Part shown: positions 63,775-64,000 of the stretch, in pieces | How positions within the stretch are numbered: the stretch's first letter is position 1 | Layout: each line of letters starts with the position of its first letter | Assembly (NCBI RefSeq): GCF_003324165.1 | Contig: NW_025407824.1 | Coordinates: 868,001-932,000 of the forward strand | DNA: 64,000 nucleotides | Reading direction: 5' to 3' | From: Naegleria lovaniensis | Taxonomy: Eukaryota; Heterolobosea; Eutetramitea; Acrasida; Naegleriidae | The notes under the pieces: generated by a model | What the model saw: the letters and a program-made list of their open reading frames with translations, nothing else | Databases searched by the model: none | Told to the model about the DNA's origin: nothing | Program-made: the position numbers and the translations under genes

Positions 63775-64000
63775 TTATCTAATATTACGAGTGTAAGAAG
63801 CAGCTACAGAGACGGCAATAATAATTGGAAGAGCAACGAGCACCACAGCAATCAAATTCAATACAATAGTAACGATGAGACCATATTGACCATAGGTACC
63901 ATATCTTCGAGCTCTTTCATCGCTTGAATGTCTATACTTTAATACAGGAATCCAAAATAGACACGAGAAGCAAAAGCCAATTCCGAAGAACCAGTAATAA
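63775..64000 (-). CDS. Membrane protein, C-terminal part (runs off right edge)
   Basis: About 75 residues are visible up to the stop at 63775. They contain one hydrophobic segment at the edge (YYWFFGIGFCFSCLFWIPVL), a basic loop KYRHSSDERARRYGTYG, and a second long hydrophobic helix (LIVTIVLNLIAVVLVALPII), ending ASYTRNIR. The protein has at least two TM helices and possibly more beyond the edge. The family is not recognised. The 251 bp between this stop and the end of the Trx-TPR-J gene is AT-rich 3' sequence with no visible feature. Confidence 0.7.
   Translation of the reverse strand, partial: YYWFFGIGFCFSCLFWIPVLKYRHSSDERARRYGTYGQYGLIVTIVLNLIAVVLVALPIIIAVSVAASYTRNIR

Noticed and set aside
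1-64000. CRISPR arrays, ribosomal RNA, insertion sequences, bacterial operons
   Set aside because: No regularly spaced direct repeats, no rRNA sequence, no transposase and no ribosome-binding-site pattern; gene structure is eukaryotic throughout.

Overview
The window reads as a gene-dense nuclear segment of a free-living protist. The best guess is a heterolobosean amoeboflagellate of the Naegleria type. This rests on compact AT-rich DNA, the standard genetic code, few and short GT-AG introns, intergenic gaps of a few hundred bases, pyruvate phosphate dikinase, and a mix of animal-like (prominin, NEK1, IQCH, TPX2, FAN/BEACH) and plant-like (short Q/N-rich protein with a plant-type domain) families. 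The taxon is an inference; no ribosomal RNA or species marker is present.

Layout. 1-6 kb: the 5' part of a DDX10/Dbp4 helicase gene, an RCC1-repeat gene with four introns, and a U-box protein. 7-11 kb: a single-pass membrane protein of unknown function and a TALE homeobox gene. 11-19.5 kb: a NEK1-type kinase, an IQCH-type protein and a TPR protein, a likely ciliary or basal-body neighbourhood. 19.5-20.2 kb: two identical intron-bearing tRNA-Tyr genes in a perfect 127-bp inverted repeat. 20.4-30 kb: an NAA50-like acetyltransferase, two tandem prominin-like five-pass membrane glycoproteins, a probable organelle-membrane protein and an S/N-rich protein. 30-49 kb: FAD synthase, a Q/N-rich protein, a TPX2-like spindle protein, a secreted protein, an NXT/NTF2-like mRNA export factor, a FAN-type BEACH-WD40 protein, VPS25, RAE1, a second RCC1 protein, endonuclease V and an unusual Rab-like GTPase. 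49-57.4 kb: five tandem GATA-finger genes, all on the minus strand, interrupted by an unrelated ORF and an assembly gap of 10 N. 57.8-63.5 kb: pyruvate phosphate dikinase and a thioredoxin-TPR-DnaJ fusion. The right edge holds the end of a membrane-protein gene.

Functionally the window is mostly housekeeping: ribosome biogenesis, nuclear transport, ESCRT-II, flavin synthesis, DNA/RNA repair and pyrophosphate-linked glycolysis. There are also several microtubule and ciliary genes. The most unusual parts are the GATA array, whose members share a C-terminal block and repeated upstream modules; the tRNA palindrome; the tandem prominins; and the GTPase with a 6-nt microexon and an N-myristoylation-type N terminus. 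Two conserved genes (PPDK and the Trx-TPR-J fusion) each carry one frame slip next to a short homopolymer. These look more like consensus errors than pseudogenes.
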